Assembly (NCBI RefSeq): GCF_036983985.1
Contig: NZ_JALAHQ010000001.1
Location: 186,001 to 250,000, forward strand
From: Alishewanella metallidurans
Lineage (GTDB): Bacteria; Pseudomonadota; Gammaproteobacteria; Enterobacterales; Alteromonadaceae
Direction of reading: 5' to 3'
DNA length: 64,000 nt
Position numbers and translations under genes: made by a program. The notes under the pieces are model-generated. The model searched no databases. It had not been told where the DNA came from and worked only from the letters and a program-made list of their open reading frames with translations. Positions 43,703-53,313 of this stretch are shown here, in pieces (the first letter of the stretch is position 1; each line of letters begins with the position of its first letter).

Positions 43703-44932
43703 TTGCACGCTAGCCGTTATAAGCCGTTAATTATTGTCTCGCTGTTGCTCTTTGCCGTGGGCTTTGCTGTGCTGCGTTGGTGGCAGGGGCCTAAGCTTGC
43801 TGGCTATGTTGTTGCGTCAACGCCGCTGGTACAAACCGTGGTAGCAACCGGGCGGGTAGTTACCGTGTCGCGGGCGCAAGTAGGCAGTGAAATTACCGGT
43901 GTTGTGCTAGAACGCCATGTAAAAGAGGGTGACCAGGTTGCCCCAGGTGATGTGCTATTAGTGTTACGCGCTGACGATATTGCTGCGCAAGTGCGACAGG
44001 CTGAAGCTGCACTAATGGAATTGACGACAAGCACACGGCCCCAAGCAGCAGTAGCCATGAATAATGCTGAAACCCAGTTAGCTCAGGCTAATCGCGAATT
44101 AGCGCGGCGGCGCGATCTGACTCAACGCGCATTATTACCAGCAGAAGCACTAGAGCAAGCAGAGCAAGCGCAGCGTTTAGCGAGTAATGCTTATGAAACG
44201 GCACGGCTAAACGCAGCCGCGTTAGCCGGCAATGGTGTTGAAGAGCAGCAGGCGCAACAGCGTCTTGCCGCGCTGCAAGCGCAGCTAGCCAAAACGATAG
44301 TGCGCAGCCAGGTAGCTGGCACCGTGCTAACACGTAATGCCGAGCCTGGCGACTTAGTACAGCCAGGCAAGGTGCTGTTTACTATTGCATTAGCTGGCCA
44401 TACTGAAATTTTAGTACCCTTAGATGAGCGTAATTTATCGCGACTAGCCTTGCAGCAACCGGCTTTTGCTATTGCTGATGCCTACCCTAATCAGCCGTTT
44501 GCCGCACACGTTAACTTTATTGCGCCCAGTATCGACCCGCAGCGCGGTACGGTAGATGTGCGCTTAAGTGTGGTGCCAGAGCCAGCGTTTTTACGCCAAG
44601 ATATGACAGTATCTGTGAATATTGAAACCGGGCGACGCGAACAGGCATTAACCATTGCCAATGATGCGCTAAGTGCAGTGCAGGCCGACCATGCGCAGGT
44701 GTTGCTAGTGCGCAGTGGCAAAATACAACGACAAACCGTGGGCTTAGGCTTACGGGGTTTAGTTAGAACCGAAGTGCTAACGGGTTTACACGGCGGTGAT
44801 CAGGTGCTTGCCGATGCCGCTTCTACATTAGAAGAGGGTACGCGGGTGCGTTTTGTTGAGCAAAACATGCTGCCCAATAGCGGTACTAATAGTGCAAATA
44901 CCCGCAACGAACTACCGGTAAAGCTTAATTGA
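43703..44932 (+). CDS. Membrane fusion (adaptor) protein of a MacA/DevB-like ABC exporter
   Basis: 409 residues starting at TTG, with GGAG upstream. An N-terminal membrane anchor (about 7-27) is followed by the first lipoyl half (about 45-85), a coiled-coil hairpin (about 95-190), the second lipoyl half (about 195-235, TIVRSQVAGTV and NAEPGDLVQPG), then beta-barrel domains. This is the HlyD/MacA adaptor layout. It links an inner-membrane ABC transporter to an outer-membrane channel such as TolC, which is not in the window. It overlaps the permease gene by four bases (TTGA). Confidence 0.9.
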   Translation: MHASRYKPLIIVSLLLFAVGFAVLRWWQGPKLAGYVVASTPLVQTVVATGRVVTVSRAQVGSEITGVVLERHVKEGDQVAPGDVLLVLRADDIAAQVRQAEAALMELTTSTRPQAAVAMNNAETQLAQANRELARRRDLTQRALLPAEALEQAEQAQRLASNAYETARLNAAALAGNGVEEQQAQQRLAALQAQLAKTIVRSQVAGTVLTRNAEPGDLVQPGKVLFTIALAGHTEILVPLDERNLSRLALQQPAFAIADAYPNQPFAAHVNFIAPSIDPQRGTVDVRLSVVPEPAFLRQDMTVSVNIETGRREQALTIANDALSAVQADHAQVLLVRSGKIQRQTVGLGLRGLVRTEVLTGLHGGDQVLADAASTLEEGTRVRFVEQNMLPNSGTNSANTRNELPVKLN

Positions 44933-46152
44933 CGCGCTTTTTTGCACGGCTATGGATAGAGTGGACAATTGCACTCGGCTTTTTGCGTGAGGGGCGAGCG
45001 CAATCGGTAATGATTAGTGTTGGTGTGGCCGTTGGCGTGGCAGTAATTGTGTTTGTTACCGCGTTAATTCAGGGGTTACAGTCGAACATTATTGAACGCA
45101 CCCTTGGCACGCAAGCACATATTCGTTTAATTTCGCCCGATGAAGTAAACATTGTGCTGCCCACAGCAAAGGGTACCTTGCAATTAATACAAGAAGATAA
45201 ACGTGCCCAGCGTTTGCGTTCAATTAATAACTGGCAGCAAATTAGTGCTAGCTTAGACCAATTACCGCTACTTACCGCTGTGTCACCGGTGGTATCTGGC
45301 CCTGCCTTTGCTCGGCGTGGTGAGGCCGTTGGCTCTGTCGCTTTGGTCGGGATAGATCTTGCGCGTTACCAAAAAATTATTCCATTAAAAAACTATCTGA
45401 TTGGTGGCCAACTACGAGTAGGGGCGGGCGATGCGCTTATTGGTAGTCAATTAGCCAAAGATCTGGGTGTGCAAGTGGGCAGTAAACTACGCTTAGATAC
45501 TGGGCAGCAAAATAGTGCGGTGGTTAATATTGCCGGTATTTTTGAATTGGGTGTGCGCGAGCTAGATGCGCGTTATGTGTATTTAGATTTAAAGCAGGCG
45601 CAGTCGCTACTGGGTTTGCCTGGCGGGGTTACGGTAATCGATCTTAGGGTTGCTGATATCTTTGCCGCCGAAACCATAGCCGGCCAAGTTGGGCGTTTAA
45701 CCTCGTTACAAGCCGAAAGCTGGATAAAAACTAACGCGCAACTTATGAATGCGCTTACCGCGCAAAGCCTGTCGACCAATATGATTATTGTGTTTGTTGC
45801 TATTTCTGTGGCCTTTGGTATTGCTAGCGTGTTGTCAGTTAGCGTAGTGCAACGCACGCGTGAAATTGGTATTTTGCGAGCAACAGGTGCCACACGACAG
45901 CAAATTTTACGCATATTTTTAATTCAAGGCGCGGTGTTTGGCTTGTTAGGCTCGCTGATTGGCACCGGCGTTAGCTATGCGCTAGTGTGGGTGTTTAATC
46001 GCTTTGGCCCTGGTTTATTTTATATTCCGGTATCTAGCACACTCATTTTAGTTACCATGTTATTAGCGACGCTAACCGGAGTGTTGGCCGCGGCTGTGCC
46101 ATCGCGCCGTGCGGCAGCGCTAGACCCGGTAGTAGCGATCCGTTATGTCTGA
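44929..46152 (+). CDS. ABC transporter permease, MacB/FtsX (DevC-like) family
   Basis: 407 residues starting at a TTG that overlaps the adaptor stop. There is one N-terminal membrane helix (about 25-48), a large periplasmic domain (about 50-275) and three C-terminal helices with the FtsX pattern (VSVVQRTREIGILRATGATRQQI and a final A-V-P-S-R-R-A-A). MacB itself has a fused ATPase; here the ATPase is separate, as in DevBCA and LolCDE. It overlaps the ATPase gene by 8 bp. Substrate unknown: toxin, lipid or peptide export are possible. Confidence 0.92.
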   Translation: MTRFFARLWIEWTIALGFLREGRAQSVMISVGVAVGVAVIVFVTALIQGLQSNIIERTLGTQAHIRLISPDEVNIVLPTAKGTLQLIQEDKRAQRLRSINNWQQISASLDQLPLLTAVSPVVSGPAFARRGEAVGSVALVGIDLARYQKIIPLKNYLIGGQLRVGAGDALIGSQLAKDLGVQVGSKLRLDTGQQNSAVVNIAGIFELGVRELDARYVYLDLKQAQSLLGLPGGVTVIDLRVADIFAAETIAGQVGRLTSLQAESWIKTNAQLMNALTAQSLSTNMIIVFVAISVAFGIASVLSVSVVQRTREIGILRATGATRQQILRIFLIQGAVFGLLGSLIGTGVSYALVWVFNRFGPGLFYIPVSSTLILVTMLLATLTGVLAAAVPSRRAAALDPVVAIRYV

Positions 46153-46852
46153 TAATACGCGCGAGGTGCTGCGCCTCGACAACTTACGCAAGTCTTATAA
46201 CCTTGGTCAGCCGAACGAAATTGAAGTGCTGCATGGTATTAATTTTAATATTGGCCGTAATGACTTTGCGGCCTTAGTTGGCCCGTCAGGGTCTGGTAAG
46301 AGTACGCTGCTAAATATTCTCGGCTTGCTAGATAAGCCCACAAGCGGCGAGCTGTATCTACTAGGCCAAGCTACCAGCGGCATGGATGATGCCGCACGTA
46401 CAGCGCTACGTGGAAGCAGTATTGGCTTTGTGTTTCAGTTTCATCATCTTATTCAAGCTTTTACAGCGTTAGAGAATGTGCTAATGCCGTTAATGCTTAC
46501 CCGAGGTAAACCTGATAAGTTGGCACTGCAGCAAGCGCATGAGTTATTAGCTGCAGTGGGTTTAGCAACGTTTGCCAATAGTAAGCCTAATCAGCTATCG
46601 GGTGGGCAACAACAACGCGTGGCTATTGCTCGGGCACTGATCACCGAGCCTGCGTTGCTATTAGCCGATGAACCCACGGGTAATTTAGATACGCGTACAG
46701 CGGCAGACGTGTTCGACTTATTTCGTAAGGTTAATCGTGAGCGCGGCTGTGCGGTGTTGTTGGTAACACACGATCCACGCTTATCAGCATCTTGCGAGCG
46801 TACCATTAACCTAGTTGATGGCCGTATTGAAAGTGACACGTTGAATAACTAA
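46145..46852 (+). CDS. ABC transporter ATPase, LolD/MacB/DevA type
   Basis: 235 residues with a full ABC set: Walker A GPSGSGKST (about 43-51), Q-loop FQFHH, signature LSGGQQQRVAIARAL, Walker B ALLLADEPTGNLD and switch His in VTHDPR. It belongs to the LolD/MacB subfamily that powers FtsX-type permeases. It is the last gene of the three-gene operon and overlaps the permease gene. Confidence 0.95.
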   Translation: MSDNTREVLRLDNLRKSYNLGQPNEIEVLHGINFNIGRNDFAALVGPSGSGKSTLLNILGLLDKPTSGELYLLGQATSGMDDAARTALRGSSIGFVFQFHHLIQAFTALENVLMPLMLTRGKPDKLALQQAHELLAAVGLATFANSKPNQLSGGQQQRVAIARALITEPALLLADEPTGNLDTRTAADVFDLFRKVNRERGCAVLLVTHDPRLSASCERTINLVDGRIESDTLNN

Positions 46853-46914
46853 ACACGGATCGATTTTTCAAAATGAACCGTAGTGCTAAATGAACAGAAC
46901 ACGGAGCAACATCG

Positions 46915-47847
46915 ATGAAAAATACAGTGCGTCAGCTACTTAAAACAGAATTTAAGCCAGAATCAGAGCAAAAACCACAGTTACCAGCTCAAGCTTATAA
47001 GTTATACGATAAATACGCTCACGGCATGCTAAGTCGGCGCGATTTCTTTAGTGCTATGGCAGGTTTAGCCGTTAATGCGGCATTGGCGGCTACCTTTATT
47101 AATAGCATGTTGCCCAACTATGCGTTAGCGCAGCAGGTATCGTTTAACGATGATGATATTACTGCTAGCTATCAGAAATTTACTTCTCCGCAGGGATATG
47201 GCGAAGGACGAGGATATTTAGTTAAGCCAAAACATCTAACTGCTGCGACATCAACGGTATTAGTGATCCATGAAAACCGCGGTTTAAATCCTTATATAGA
47301 AGATGTTGCTCGCCGCTTAGCTAAAGCCGGCTTTATTGCCTTTGCACCGGATGCCTTATGGCCGCTGGGCGGTTATCCGGGCAACGATGATGAAGGCCGT
47401 ACTATGCAAAGTAGCCTGCAGCCAGAAAAAATTGTTGCCGATTTAAAAGCTGCCGCAACCTGGCTGAAACAGTTAGATGGTGGTAATGGCAAGCTTGGCG
47501 TCGTTGGTTTTTGTTTTGGCGGCTCTATGACCGGCCGTTTAGCCGCTGAATTGCCCGAAGCAGTAAACGCTGCCGTGCCTTTTTATGGCGCACCACCGGC
47601 GGCCGATAGCATTGTGGATATTAAAGCGCCAATGTTAATACAGTTGGCTGAACTTGATGAGCGGGTAAACCAGCAATGGCCAGCAGCAGAAGCGCTATTT
47701 AAGCAACATAGTTTGAACTACAAAATTGAAATTTACCCGGCGTCTCACCATGGTTTTCATAATGATTCTACTGCGCGCTATAACAAAGCCATGGCAGACT
47801 TAGCTTGGCAGCGTACGTTGGCTTTTTTTAAGCAGCATTTAAGCTAA
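46915..47847 (+). CDS. Dienelactone hydrolase-family protein with Tat-like signal
   Basis: 310 residues. A 39-residue lead precedes a twin-arginine motif SRRDFF (40-45) and a hydrophobic stretch ending in ALAQQ (about 73), suggesting export or membrane anchoring through Tat. The mature alpha/beta-hydrolase has the nucleophile Cys200 in GFCFGGS, an early HENRGLN element, Asp in AELDERV and His in ASHHGFH, which are the dienelactone hydrolase triad. The true substrate is unknown; most members hydrolyse small lactones or esters. It shares a hairpin terminator with the convergent metE. Confidence 0.9.
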   Translation: MKNTVRQLLKTEFKPESEQKPQLPAQAYKLYDKYAHGMLSRRDFFSAMAGLAVNAALAATFINSMLPNYALAQQVSFNDDDITASYQKFTSPQGYGEGRGYLVKPKHLTAATSTVLVIHENRGLNPYIEDVARRLAKAGFIAFAPDALWPLGGYPGNDDEGRTMQSSLQPEKIVADLKAAATWLKQLDGGNGKLGVVGFCFGGSMTGRLAAELPEAVNAAVPFYGAPPAADSIVDIKAPMLIQLAELDERVNQQWPAAEALFKQHSLNYKIEIYPASHHGFHNDSTARYNKAMADLAWQRTLAFFKQHLS

Positions 47848-47869
47848 ATAAAATATTTTACGGTTTAAC

Positions 47870-47894
47870 AAGAGCCAATTTCTAATTGGCTCTT
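47870..47894. terminator. Bidirectional terminator hairpin between the hydrolase and metE
   Basis: A perfect 11-bp stem AAGAGCCAATT/AATTGGCTCTT with a three-base loop lies between the converging stops at 47847 and 47911. T-runs are short, but the position fits. Confidence 0.7.
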
Positions 47895-47910
47895 GGCGAC
47901 GTAACTCGTT

Positions 47911-50232
47911 TTAGGCTACTTGTTCTGCGGCTGCTGCGCGCAGGGCTTTAGCTGCGTCGACCATATTTTGTAACGCCGGAATAACTTCGTGCCACTGCCG
48001 TGTTTTTAGGCCGCAGTCTGGGTTTACCCAAAGCCGCTGTGCTGGAATACGCTCGGCGGCTTTTTGCATTAGCTTAGTAACCTGTTCAGCTGCAGGAATA
48101 TTTGGCGAGTGAATATCGTACACGCCTGGCCCTATCTGGTTCGGGTAGGCAAACTGTTCAAATACATCGAGTAATTCCATATCAGAGCGTGAGGTTTCTA
48201 TAGTGATAACATCGGCGTCCATGTGGGCAATGGCAGCAATAATGTCATTAAATTCTGAATAACACATATGAGTGTGAATTTGCGTTTCGTCTTTTACGCC
48301 GTTAGCGCTAATACGAAAGGCTTCTACCGCCCAGTCTAAATAGCTCTGCCATTGTGCTCGGCGCAGCGGTAAGCCTTCGCGCAGCGCTGCTTCGTCAATT
48401 TGAATTACGTTAACACCGGCTGCTTCTAAATCTTGTACTTCTTGGCGCACTGCTAACGCAAGTTGCAAGCAGCTATCGCGGCGGCTTTGATCGTCACGCA
48501 CAAAAGACCAATTTAAAATAGTTACCGGGCCAGTTAACATGCCTTTCATCGGTTTGTCGGTTAGTGACTGGGCGTATTTAGTCCAGGCCACTGTCATGGG
48601 CTGCGGCCGGCTAATATCACCGAATAAAATGGGTGGTTTTACACAGCGCGAGCCATAAGACTGCACCCAGCCAAACTGGCTAAAAGCATAACCTTGCAGC
48701 TGTTCGCCAAAATATTCGACCATGTCGTTACGTTCAGCTTCGCCGTGCACCAATACATCTAGCCCCAGCTTTTCTTGTTCGCGTACCGCGTATTCAATTT
48801 CGGCTTTCATTTTTACTTCATATTCGCTGGCACTAATGCTGTGCTTTTTAAAGGCAAGCCTTGCTTGGCGAATTTCTTTAGTTTGCGGAAATGAGCCAAT
48901 CGTGGTGGTGGGATACAGTGGCAATGGCAAATGCTTAGCTTGTTTCGCTGCGCGCACGCTATAACTACTTTGGCGTTTGCCTAGCTGTGCGCTAATGTTA
49001 CTTACCGCCGCTTTTACTGCCGGGTTATGCACGCGAGGCGATGTATGGCGGCTGTTAATCGCAGCAAGGTTATCGGCTAGTTCACGGCCTACCGCATTTG
49101 GCCCGTCGTTTAGGGCTTTACCTAGTACAGTTAATTCGATTAGTTTTTGCTCAGCAAAAGCCAGCCAGCTAAGAATATCGGTATCAAGTTTTGTTTCATT
49201 ATCCAAGTTTACCGGCACATGTAATAGCGAGCACGAAGGCGCTAACCATAAGCGCTCAGCCAGTTTAGCGGCTATAGGTTGCAGGTAAGCTAGTGTGATG
49301 TTTAAGTCGGTTTTCCAGATATTCCGGCCGTCAATAACACCCAGTGACAGCACCTTATCGCTGGGTAAGCTTGCCACAACTTGCTCAAGTTCGGCTTTAC
49401 CGCGCACTGCATCAAAGTGAATGCCGGCAACGGGTAGGTTTAATGTTAACGTTAAATTATCGCCCAGGGTACCAAAGTAGGTGGCGAGTAATAGTTTAAC
49501 AGGGCTAAATTTTAACGCCTGATAAGCCTGAGTTACCGCCTCTTGCCATGCCTGATCCAGCTCGGTTACTAACGCGGGTTCGTCAAGTTGCACCCATTCT
49601 GCACCCGCTTGGGCTAGCTCGGTTAGTAGCTGTTGGTAAACCGGTAAGAGTTTATGAAGCAACGCTAGCTTATTAGAGCTGTCTTTCTCTTTGCTTAGCC
49701 ACAAGTAAGTGACTGGACCAATAAGTACCGGCTTAAACTTAACGCCTTGGGTTTTTGCTTCAGCTACTTGCGCCAAAATACGCGCACTATTAAGCGTAAA
49801 TACGGTATCGGTTGTTACTTCAGGCACAATGTAATGGTAGTTCGTATCAAACCATTTAGTCATTTCGCCAGCGTGTATGCACTGGCATGGGCTATCGTTA
49901 GCCGAGCGGCCGCGCGCAATACGAAAATAATTATCCAGTTCGCTATCGTTTAAATGCGCTACCCGCTTAGGGAGATTGCCTAAGGTGAAGCTCATATCGA
50001 GCACCTGGTCGTATAGTGAGAAATCACCAACAGGTACAAGATCTAAGCTTTGTTGTAACGTCCAGTTTTTACTGCGGATTTGCCCCGCGGTAGCCAGCAA
50101 CTCGGTTGCTGTGCTGTCGTTTTTCCAAAAGCTTTCTAACGCAAATTTTAATTCGCGCTTATTGCCAATACGCGGAAAGCCTAAGTTATGTAATTTTACT
50201 CGTTGTAACGAAACGTCGTGTGCAGTAGCCAT
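47911..50232 (-). CDS. metE: Cobalamin-independent methionine synthase
   Basis: About 773 residues from ATG at 50232 (AGGA eight bases upstream; GTG at 50238 also opens the frame). It has the two barrel halves of MetE. The start HNLGFPRIGNKRELK is diagnostic. In the C-terminal half the zinc ligands appear as HTHMCYSEF (His and Cys) and the late Cys in NPDCGLKTR, with VIQIDEAALREG between. It transfers a methyl group from methyltetrahydrofolate triglutamate to homocysteine. It is divergent from metR, with a met box between. Confidence 0.98.
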   Translation of the reverse strand: MATAHDVSLQRVKLHNLGFPRIGNKRELKFALESFWKNDSTATELLATAGQIRSKNWTLQQSLDLVPVGDFSLYDQVLDMSFTLGNLPKRVAHLNDSELDNYFRIARGRSANDSPCQCIHAGEMTKWFDTNYHYIVPEVTTDTVFTLNSARILAQVAEAKTQGVKFKPVLIGPVTYLWLSKEKDSSNKLALLHKLLPVYQQLLTELAQAGAEWVQLDEPALVTELDQAWQEAVTQAYQALKFSPVKLLLATYFGTLGDNLTLTLNLPVAGIHFDAVRGKAELEQVVASLPSDKVLSLGVIDGRNIWKTDLNITLAYLQPIAAKLAERLWLAPSCSLLHVPVNLDNETKLDTDILSWLAFAEQKLIELTVLGKALNDGPNAVGRELADNLAAINSRHTSPRVHNPAVKAAVSNISAQLGKRQSSYSVRAAKQAKHLPLPLYPTTTIGSFPQTKEIRQARLAFKKHSISASEYEVKMKAEIEYAVREQEKLGLDVLVHGEAERNDMVEYFGEQLQGYAFSQFGWVQSYGSRCVKPPILFGDISRPQPMTVAWTKYAQSLTDKPMKGMLTGPVTILNWSFVRDDQSRRDSCLQLALAVRQEVQDLEAAGVNVIQIDEAALREGLPLRRAQWQSYLDWAVEAFRISANGVKDETQIHTHMCYSEFNDIIAAIAHMDADVITIETSRSDMELLDVFEQFAYPNQIGPGVYDIHSPNIPAAEQVTKLMQKAAERIPAQRLWVNPDCGLKTRQWHEVIPALQNMVDAAKALRAAAAEQVA

Positions 50233-50267
50233 AGTCACATCCTATTTATAATTCAATTTAACCATCT

Positions 50268-50275
50268 AGACGTCT
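50268..50275. promoter_or_regulatory. MetJ-type met box in the metE/metR intergenic region
   Basis: A perfect AGACGTCT met box, with a partly matching box (AACCATCT) on its left. MetJ binds adjacent 8-bp boxes in enterobacteria and vibrios. The position 36 bp before metE supports repression by methionine through SAM. A TGAAA-N8-TTTCA dyad at about 50302-50319 may be a MetR site but does not match the E. coli consensus spacing. Confidence 0.65.
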
Positions 50276-50364
50276 AAATCTTATCGTGTAATATGTATGA
50301 CTTGAAATGGTATGTTTTCATAGATAAATGAATATGGCTCATCAGTGGCAGGCGCGAGAACAAC

Positions 50365-51273
50365 ATGATTGAAAAAATTCACTTAAGTGTACTGCGCGAA
50401 ATATCTCGCAATGGTTCATTAACGGCAGCGGCGAATAGATTGCACCTAACGCAGTCGGCGCTTAGCCATACCATAAAAAAACTAGAACGGCAGATTAATG
50501 TGAGCCTATGGCTGAAAGATGGCCGCAGTATTAGGCTAACTGAAGCAGGGCAATATTTGTTAGAGCAGGCCAATAGATTATTACCGCAGTTTGAGCGGAT
50601 GGACGATACATTAAAACAGTTTGCTAACCATGAAACCGGCAGTTTACGTATTGGCATGGAATGCCACCCCTGTTATCAGTGGTTGTTAAAGGTTGTGCAG
50701 CCATTTTTAGCCCAATCGCCAGGGGTAGATATTGATGTAAAACAGAAATTTCAGTTTGGTGGTATGGCGGCACTGTTTAATTACGAGATTGATTTACTGA
50801 TCACACCTGATCCAATAAATAAAGATAGTATTGTGTTTGAGCCGGTGTTTCCGTATGAGCAGGTATTAGTGGTTAGCGTAGACAACAAGCTCGCTGCACT
50901 AAAACAACAGCAACACATTACGCCGCAACAGCTTTGTGATCAAACCCTGCTAACTTATCCGGTTGAAACCGCGCGCCTAGATATTTTTCAGCAGTTTTTA
51001 TTACCAGCGGAATGTATGCCAAAACAGCACAAAACGCTGGAGTCTACCGATATTATTTTACAGATGGTGGCCGCGAACCGTGGTGTAGCAAGCTTACCTA
51101 AATGGCTAGCGTTGGACTATGCGAAAACACTGCCGCTACATATTATTCGCTTAGGTCGTAGCGGTATTTATAAGCATATTTATATCGGTTATCGCAAACA
51201 GGAGCGAAGTAACCGGCATATTCAAACCTTTATTCAGTTAGCAAAGCGAAGTAATTCATTGGGTAGCCTTTGA
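50365..51273 (+). CDS. metR: LysR-family regulator MetR
   Basis: 302 residues. The N-terminal LysR winged HTH (LREISRNGSLTAAANRLHLTQSALSHTIKKLE) and effector domain with GMECHPCYQWLL are typical of MetR. It activates metE and other methionine genes with homocysteine as co-regulator. Its gene is divergent from metE, the classical arrangement. The 3' end overlaps the convergent acyltransferase gene by 40 bp. Confidence 0.96.
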   Translation: MIEKIHLSVLREISRNGSLTAAANRLHLTQSALSHTIKKLERQINVSLWLKDGRSIRLTEAGQYLLEQANRLLPQFERMDDTLKQFANHETGSLRIGMECHPCYQWLLKVVQPFLAQSPGVDIDVKQKFQFGGMAALFNYEIDLLITPDPINKDSIVFEPVFPYEQVLVVSVDNKLAALKQQQHITPQQLCDQTLLTYPVETARLDIFQQFLLPAECMPKQHKTLESTDIILQMVAANRGVASLPKWLALDYAKTLPLHIIRLGRSGIYKHIYIGYRKQERSNRHIQTFIQLAKRSNSLGSL

Positions 51274-53180
51274 CTAAAACGCACTTTGCCAAGCTGAGAA
51301 AAGTGATCGCCATCATCCCAAAATTTTTCCTGGCATGACAGTAAATCTCGCGAGAAATCAAATTGCATTAAGGCATTTTGGGAAATAAAGCGTAGCTTTT
51401 TATCGGCTGGCAGATGGCGGCTAATATACTGATCTAGTTCATCAAACGGTTGTTGTTGGCCGTCTCGTAACGTGAAAGCGTAGTTACACCCCCGTTGTAG
51501 AATTTGCCGCGTGCTGATATGCGGTTCAAGTCGACTACCAAACCAGGTAACAGGGGTAAAGTTACTAAGCTCAGTAAGATACTGCATCACCTTATTTACG
51601 TTATCGGTGTTAACACTAATGCCCGTAACCGGTTCTGACAAGGCTAAACGGCTAAACATTGCTCTACTGCCATTATTGCCTTGTTTATCGCGCAGTAAGT
51701 AAAAACCACCCTGTTCAAAAATAATGTGTTTGAATAAGGGTTGCTCAGTAATTAAGCGCTTTACATCGTTATATTGGCAGTTTGGGTCGTACTTATGTGG
51801 GCGGCAACCAACACTGGTAATACCAACAATAAAAGCATCATTAAACTTTGTCGTTACAGTGCTAAATAGGTCAATGGCATGGCTATCGCCAAGAATAAGT
51901 ATGCCTTTACCATACTGGTTAAAGCACTGTTTAAGCTTAGCGCGATACGGGGCGGTGAGTTTATCAATATTAAAACGGCAGGCCGTTAACTGTTGTAAGC
52001 CGTCTTCTTCTGACGCTTGTTGCTTTTGTGCCGCCACATTTTGGCTGATAACCTGATAGGTCTGTTTAATAATATCGCTTTGCCGTTGTAGCCAATAGTT
52101 TTTCCCATTAGTAACAAAAACTACCGCACCTAATAGTGCAACTGAAACCGCAAAGTACAGCGGTACTGCCTTGTAGAGGTCAAAAACCCGGACTAATTTT
52201 TTAAAGCGAAACGATTCAATATATTGATAACTAAGCCAACCAAAAATAAAGGATAACGGCACGCCAATAGCGAACCAGTAATGCGGCAAAAACAAATATC
52301 CCAGCACCACTAACGGCCAATGCCAGAGATAAATAGAATAAGAACTAGAGCCAATTTTTTGCAATACGATATTGTTAGTTACAACGCTGTTTTCGCGCTG
52401 GGCCTGAATAACGAGAAATGTACCAACAACAGGAGCTAAGGCTAAGTAACCCGGCCAAGGGTTGTGTTCTGAAAATAGTAGGTAGCTGCTCAATATCAGT
52501 AATAAGCCTAGCCATTCTACCGGCAATTTATGTTGAGCTTTAAGTGTAAATGGATATAGAAACGCGACGCCACCAATTAGCATTTCCCAAGCGCGGGCGG
52601 GGAATAAGAAATAGGCAGCTTCAGGCCATAAACGCGTGGTAATAATGCTATAAGCTAAACCAAGTAAGGTAGCGGCGATAACTAAACGTTTCAGTATTTT
52701 TAGTGAAAAAACGTAGGCCAATAGGCTAAGCACTAACGGATAAATAAGATAAAACTGCCATTCAACCGATAATGACCAAGTATGCAATAACCATTTTTCT
52801 TTTGATGCGGAAGCAAAGTAACCAGATTCTAGCCAGTAAGTGATATTTGAAATAAAGCCAATACTGCTGGCAACGTGCTTGCCTAAAGTACGAAACTCAA
52901 TCGGCGTCAAATAAAGATAACCCAATAGCAGTAATACACTGCATAACGCCGCTAGCGCTGGGATAATTCGGTTTGCGCGAGCAACATAGAAGCCAATTAA
53001 CGAGAATTTTTGTTGCTGCAAGCCATTAAAGATAATGGCTGTCATTAAATAACCAGAAATAACAAAAAATACATCAACACCAGCAAAGCCACCGGGTAGC
53101 CAAGTTGGCTGAAAATGAAAAAGTAGCACAGCAATAACCGCTATGGCTCTTAATCCGTTGATGTCGCTACGAAAGTGCAA
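51234..53180 (-). CDS. Acyltransferase 3 / SGNH-domain membrane protein (OafA-like)
   Basis: 648 residues. The first about 340 residues are an acyltransferase-3 domain with around ten membrane helices and the signature start FRSDINGLRAIAVI and FFVISGYL. The last about 250 residues are a periplasmic SGNH domain with GDSHAID (Ser nucleophile) and DGDHFS (Asp-His). Such fusions O-acetylate lipopolysaccharide O-antigen or other polysaccharides. The gene lies near no other polysaccharide gene except the distal heptose operon, so the acceptor is unknown. It overlaps metR tail to tail. Confidence 0.92.
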   Translation of the reverse strand: MHFRSDINGLRAIAVIAVLLFHFQPTWLPGGFAGVDVFFVISGYLMTAIIFNGLQQQKFSLIGFYVARANRIIPALAALCSVLLLLGYLYLTPIEFRTLGKHVASSIGFISNITYWLESGYFASASKEKWLLHTWSLSVEWQFYLIYPLVLSLLAYVFSLKILKRLVIAATLLGLAYSIITTRLWPEAAYFLFPARAWEMLIGGVAFLYPFTLKAQHKLPVEWLGLLLILSSYLLFSEHNPWPGYLALAPVVGTFLVIQAQRENSVVTNNIVLQKIGSSSYSIYLWHWPLVVLGYLFLPHYWFAIGVPLSFIFGWLSYQYIESFRFKKLVRVFDLYKAVPLYFAVSVALLGAVVFVTNGKNYWLQRQSDIIKQTYQVISQNVAAQKQQASEEDGLQQLTACRFNIDKLTAPYRAKLKQCFNQYGKGILILGDSHAIDLFSTVTTKFNDAFIVGITSVGCRPHKYDPNCQYNDVKRLITEQPLFKHIIFEQGGFYLLRDKQGNNGSRAMFSRLALSEPVTGISVNTDNVNKVMQYLTELSNFTPVTWFGSRLEPHISTRQILQRGCNYAFTLRDGQQQPFDELDQYISRHLPADKKLRFISQNALMQFDFSRDLLSCQEKFWDDGDHFSQLGKVRFSQRLPNELLRFAN

Positions 53181-53260
53181 AATAGGCTAATTTTAAGTTA
53201 TGGGTTTGTTGCATTTTAAAGCAATGCATCGACAGATCAAGGTTTGTCTGGTTTTTACAC

Positions 53261-53294
53261 AAAAAAATAGCTCAGGTTGCGTTAACCTGAGCTA
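53261..53294 (-). terminator. Rho-independent terminator of gor
   Basis: A perfect 11-bp stem TAGCTCAGGTT/AACCTGAGCTA with a five-base loop, followed on the minus strand by seven T. It begins 20 bp past the gor stop. Confidence 0.9.
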
Positions 53295-53313
53295 AGTCTA
53301 CAGAGATGATAAT

